Shown here piece after piece: positions 5,905-7,776 of a stretch of 7,776 nt of DNA. The position numbers and the translations under genes were made by a program. The stretch's first letter is position 1. Each line of letters starts with the position of its first letter. The notes beneath the pieces are model-generated. The model did no database searches and was not told the DNA's origin. It saw only the letters and a program-made list of their open reading frames with translations. Source of the DNA: JBGOTP01 sp041476545 (GTDB lineage Bacteria; Acidobacteriota; Vicinamibacteria; Vicinamibacterales; CAVVIG01); NCBI GenBank assembly GCA_041476545.1, contig JBGOTP010000257.1, positions 1 through 7,776 on the forward strand. Direction: 5' to 3'.

Positions 5905-7043
5905 AGGCTCTCCGGACTCTGAAAGCCGCGGTCGATCGCGGACAGGAACTGGCCGGCGCGCCGGCCATCGATCGCTCGATGGTCGACAGAGACCGTGGCG
6001 GCCAGCACCGTTCGCGGCTCGATGCGGCCGTCGACGACCCACGGACGTTCAACCGGCTTGCCGAATGCCACGAGCGCGACCTGCGGCGGATAGATGACGC
6101 CGAACGCCGTCTCCACGCCGAGGTCGCCAAGATTGGTGACGGTGATGGTGGGATCGGCAAGCTCCGAGCTGCGAAGCGTGCCCGCGCGCGCCCGCGCCAC
6201 GAGGTCGAGAACCTCGCGCATCAGCGAGTCGAGATCCTTGAGATCGGTATCGTGCACCGCAGGTGCGACGAGCCCGCCTCCGCGAAGTGCGATCGCGCAG
6301 CCGACGTGGATCCCGGCGCCGCGCTGAAACCCGTTGTCCCGCCAGAACCCGCTGACCTCCGGCACCCCCAGCGCCGCACGCGCAACCGTCTTCAGCAGCA
6401 GCGCGATGAGCAGGAGCCGGCGTTCGACGGGGCGCCTGCCGTTTTCCGCCGCCAGCCACGCGAGCGTGCGCGTCATGTCGATCGTGGTGGAGAGGTAGAG
6501 GTGTGGAATCTCGCGCTTCGAGCGCGCCATCGCCGCCCCGATCGCGGCGCGCATCGCGGCGGCACGATCGACGGAGGCAACGGCAGGAGCCGGCCGACCT
6601 TCGGGCGCTGGAACACGCCGTTTCGACGCGGCGCGCTGCACGTCGTCGAGCGTGATCGCCCCGGCAGGGCCGGTCCCGGTCACGCTCGCGAGGTCCACCT
6701 GCAGCTCCTGCGCGGTCTTCCTGGCGGCCGGGGATGCGCGGGCTCTCCGCTCGCCAGGCGCCGCGCCGGCCGCAACGGGCGCGAGGCTGGAAACAGTGAT
6801 GGCCTCACCGGCTTCGCGGATCAACGCGAGCACGGTCCCGACCGGTACCTTCTGCCCAGGCTCAATCAGCGCGCGATCGAGGACACCGTCGTTGAAGACT
6901 TCGATCTCGATGGCGCCCTTGTCCGTGTCGACGACCGCGATGATGTCGCCGCGCGCCACCGGATCGCCTGGGTGCTTGAGCCATTGGACCAGCGTGCCGG
7001 CTTCCATGTCGGCGCCGAGCGCCGGCATTCTGAACTCGATCAT
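5901..7043 (-). CDS. 2-oxoacid dehydrogenase complex E2, dihydrolipoamide acyltransferase
   Basis: This 380-residue E2 has the usual three parts. The lipoyl domain is at residues 1-80, with the lipoylated lysine expected at K42 in DTDKGAIE. The peripheral subunit-binding domain is at about 102-139 (SPAARKTAQELQVDLASVTGTGPAGAI), which docks E1 or E3. The catalytic acyltransferase core spans about 160-380, with TVTNLGDLG at 301-309 and the active-site DHRAIDG at 354-360 (H355, D359). A flexible Ala/Pro-rich linker joins these parts. The enzyme moves an acyl group from lipoamide to CoA in the cytoplasm. It has one lipoyl domain, fewer than the three of E. coli AceF, which is usual for many bacterial E2s. 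ATG 7043 overlaps the E1 beta stop as ATGA and has only a weak ribosome site, so translational coupling is likely. The frame stays open upstream to 7625, but that part is an Arg-rich shadow of E1 beta. Acyl substrate (pyruvate, acetoin or branched-chain) is not decided by the sequence. Confidence 0.95.
   Translation of the reverse strand: MIEFRMPALGADMEAGTLVQWLKHPGDPVARGDIIAVVDTDKGAIEIEVFNDGVLDRALIEPGQKVPVGTVLALIREAGEAITVSSLAPVAAGAAPGERRARASPAARKTAQELQVDLASVTGTGPAGAITLDDVQRAASKRRVPAPEGRPAPAVASVDRAAAMRAAIGAAMARSKREIPHLYLSTTIDMTRTLAWLAAENGRRPVERRLLLIALLLKTVARAALGVPEVSGFWRDNGFQRGAGIHVGCAIALRGGGLVAPAVHDTDLKDLDSLMREVLDLVARARAGTLRSSELADPTITVTNLGDLGVETAFGVIYPPQVALVAFGKPVERPWVVDGRIEPRTVLAATVSVDHRAIDGRRAGQFLSAIDRGFQSPESL
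5910..5913 (-). promoter_or_regulatory. Ribosome binding site GGAG for the GTG start at 5904
   Basis: GGAG lies 5 bases upstream of GTG 5904 on the minus strand, inside the last codons of E2. It decides between the GTG start and the in-frame ATG at 6042, whose extra 46 residues are a shadow of the E2 gene. Confidence 0.6.
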
Positions 7044-7776
7044 CGGACGACCGCAGCCCCGAGCAGCGCTCGCGCTGCCGAGACAATCGCCGGCGCCTGC
7101 GGGAGGGCGGCATCCTCGAGGTGTTTCGGATAGGGAATCGGTACTTCGGCGGTGCAGACGCGCGAGATCGGCGCATCCAGCTCGTAGAAGAGCGATTCGG
7201 CAAGACGCGCGGCGATCTCGGCCGACAGGCTGCCGCTGCGCCAGCCTTCGTCGACAATCACCGCGCGTCTCGTCTTGCGCACCGACGTCTCGAGCGTCGT
7301 CATGTCGAGTGGCCGAAGCGTGCGGAGGTCGATGACCTCGGCATCCGTTCCGTCCGCGGCCAGCTCCTGGGCCGCTTTCATCGTGGTGTGGAGCGCGGCG
7401 CCGTAGGTAATCAGGCTGACATCTTGTCCGACGCGGCGAACCGCCGCCCGGTCGATGTCGACGGCGCCAGCGTTCTCCGGCAGATCGCCCTCCATGTTGT
7501 AGAGCGTCTGATGCTCGAAGATGAGCACCGGATCGGGATCCTGGAGCGCGGTCCACAACATGCCGCGCGCGTCCTCGATGGTCGCCGGGGTGACGATGCG
7601 GATTCCAGGGATGTGAGCGAGCCACCCCTCCAGGCTGTGCGCGTGCTGCGCGGCGAGCTGACGGCCCGCGCCGGTAGCCATCCGAATGACCAGCGGTATG
7701 TTGAATTGACCGCCCGACATGTGACGAATGGTCGCTGCATTGTTGACAATCTGGTCGAGCGCGAGGAGGCTGAAGT
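7040..7776 (-). CDS. 2-oxoacid dehydrogenase E1 component, beta subunit (transketolase-like), 5' end beyond the right edge
   Basis: The visible 244 residues are the C-terminal three quarters or so of an E1 beta subunit, a family usually about 320-330 residues long. The frame enters from the right edge with FSLLALDQIVNNAATIRHMSGGQ, which matches the helix and turn before the domain junction, so the ATG at 7720 is internal. HAHSLEGWLAHIPGIRIV (visible residues 44-61) carries the conserved region of the pyrimidine-binding fold. DLRTLRPLD (149-157) and VPIPYPKHLE (211-220) are hallmarks of the transketolase C-terminal domain. With E1 alpha it forms the thiamine-diphosphate-dependent decarboxylase that acylates the lipoyl group of the E2 encoded next. 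E1 alpha is expected just upstream, outside the window. The stop overlaps the E2 start by 4 bases. The family is certain; the substrate class (pyruvate, acetoin, branched-chain 2-oxoacid) is not. Confidence 0.95.
   Translation of the reverse strand, partial: FSLLALDQIVNNAATIRHMSGGQFNIPLVIRMATGAGRQLAAQHAHSLEGWLAHIPGIRIVTPATIEDARGMLWTALQDPDPVLIFEHQTLYNMEGDLPENAGAVDIDRAAVRRVGQDVSLITYGAALHTTMKAAQELAADGTDAEVIDLRTLRPLDMTTLETSVRKTRRAVIVDEGWRSGSLSAEIAARLAESLFYELDAPISRVCTAEVPIPYPKHLEDAALPQAPAIVSAARALLGAAVVR

Noticed and set aside
5057..6160. Minus-strand 367-residue frame and the plus-strand frame 5979-7133
   Set aside because: Both are Arg-rich, low-complexity translations overlapping E2 and the small exported protein, which have real motifs.
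7044..7625. Upstream extension of the E2 frame to 7625
   Set aside because: It overlaps the E1 beta gene in another frame and is an Arg/His-rich shadow. The lipoyl domain begins exactly at the ATG at 7043.

Overview
The window is GC-rich bacterial DNA with strong G/C bias at third codon positions, so long spurious frames occur antisense to most genes. No RNA gene, mobile element or CRISPR array was seen. Two traits suggest a Gram-negative soil-type bacterium, most plausibly Acidobacteriota (perhaps Vicinamibacteria). One is a secreted metallopeptidase-like/TolB-propeller/Omp85-barrel fusion; the other is a small exported protein with an 'NLSGVW' start to its mature part. The phylum is inferred from gene style, not from a marker gene.

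The left half (1-4154) is a minus-strand pair. The upstream gene (4154 to 1068) encodes a 1028-residue exported protein with a HELVH peptidase-like domain, PD40/TolB-type beta-propeller repeats and a C-terminal Omp85-like barrel ending in Phe. Its stop is 26 bases before the likely ATG of a PaaK/CapK-type adenylate-forming enzyme (1041 to the left edge), which is cut by the window after 347 residues.

The centre (4155-4444) is a divergent intergenic region. To its right lies a plus-strand gene for an exported three-BON-domain protein (4445 onward). A one-base loss near 5006-5008 breaks its third BON domain; the missing 60 residues can be read in another frame to a stop at 5190.

The right half (5215-7776) is a tightly packed minus-strand operon, transcribed right to left. 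It holds a 2-oxoacid dehydrogenase E1 beta subunit (5' end beyond the right edge), a one-lipoyl E2 acyltransferase overlapping it by 4 bases (ATGA), and a small exported beta-rich protein overlapping E2 by 4 bases (GTGA). E1 beta and E2 would form a pyruvate-, acetoin- or branched-chain-type dehydrogenase complex with an E1 alpha and an E3 that are not in the window. The last gene of this operon and the BON gene converge, with about 24 bases between their stops.

The observations most worth following are the peptidase-propeller-barrel fusion and its pairing with an acyl-activating enzyme, the broken BON gene, and the coupling of a secreted protein to E2.
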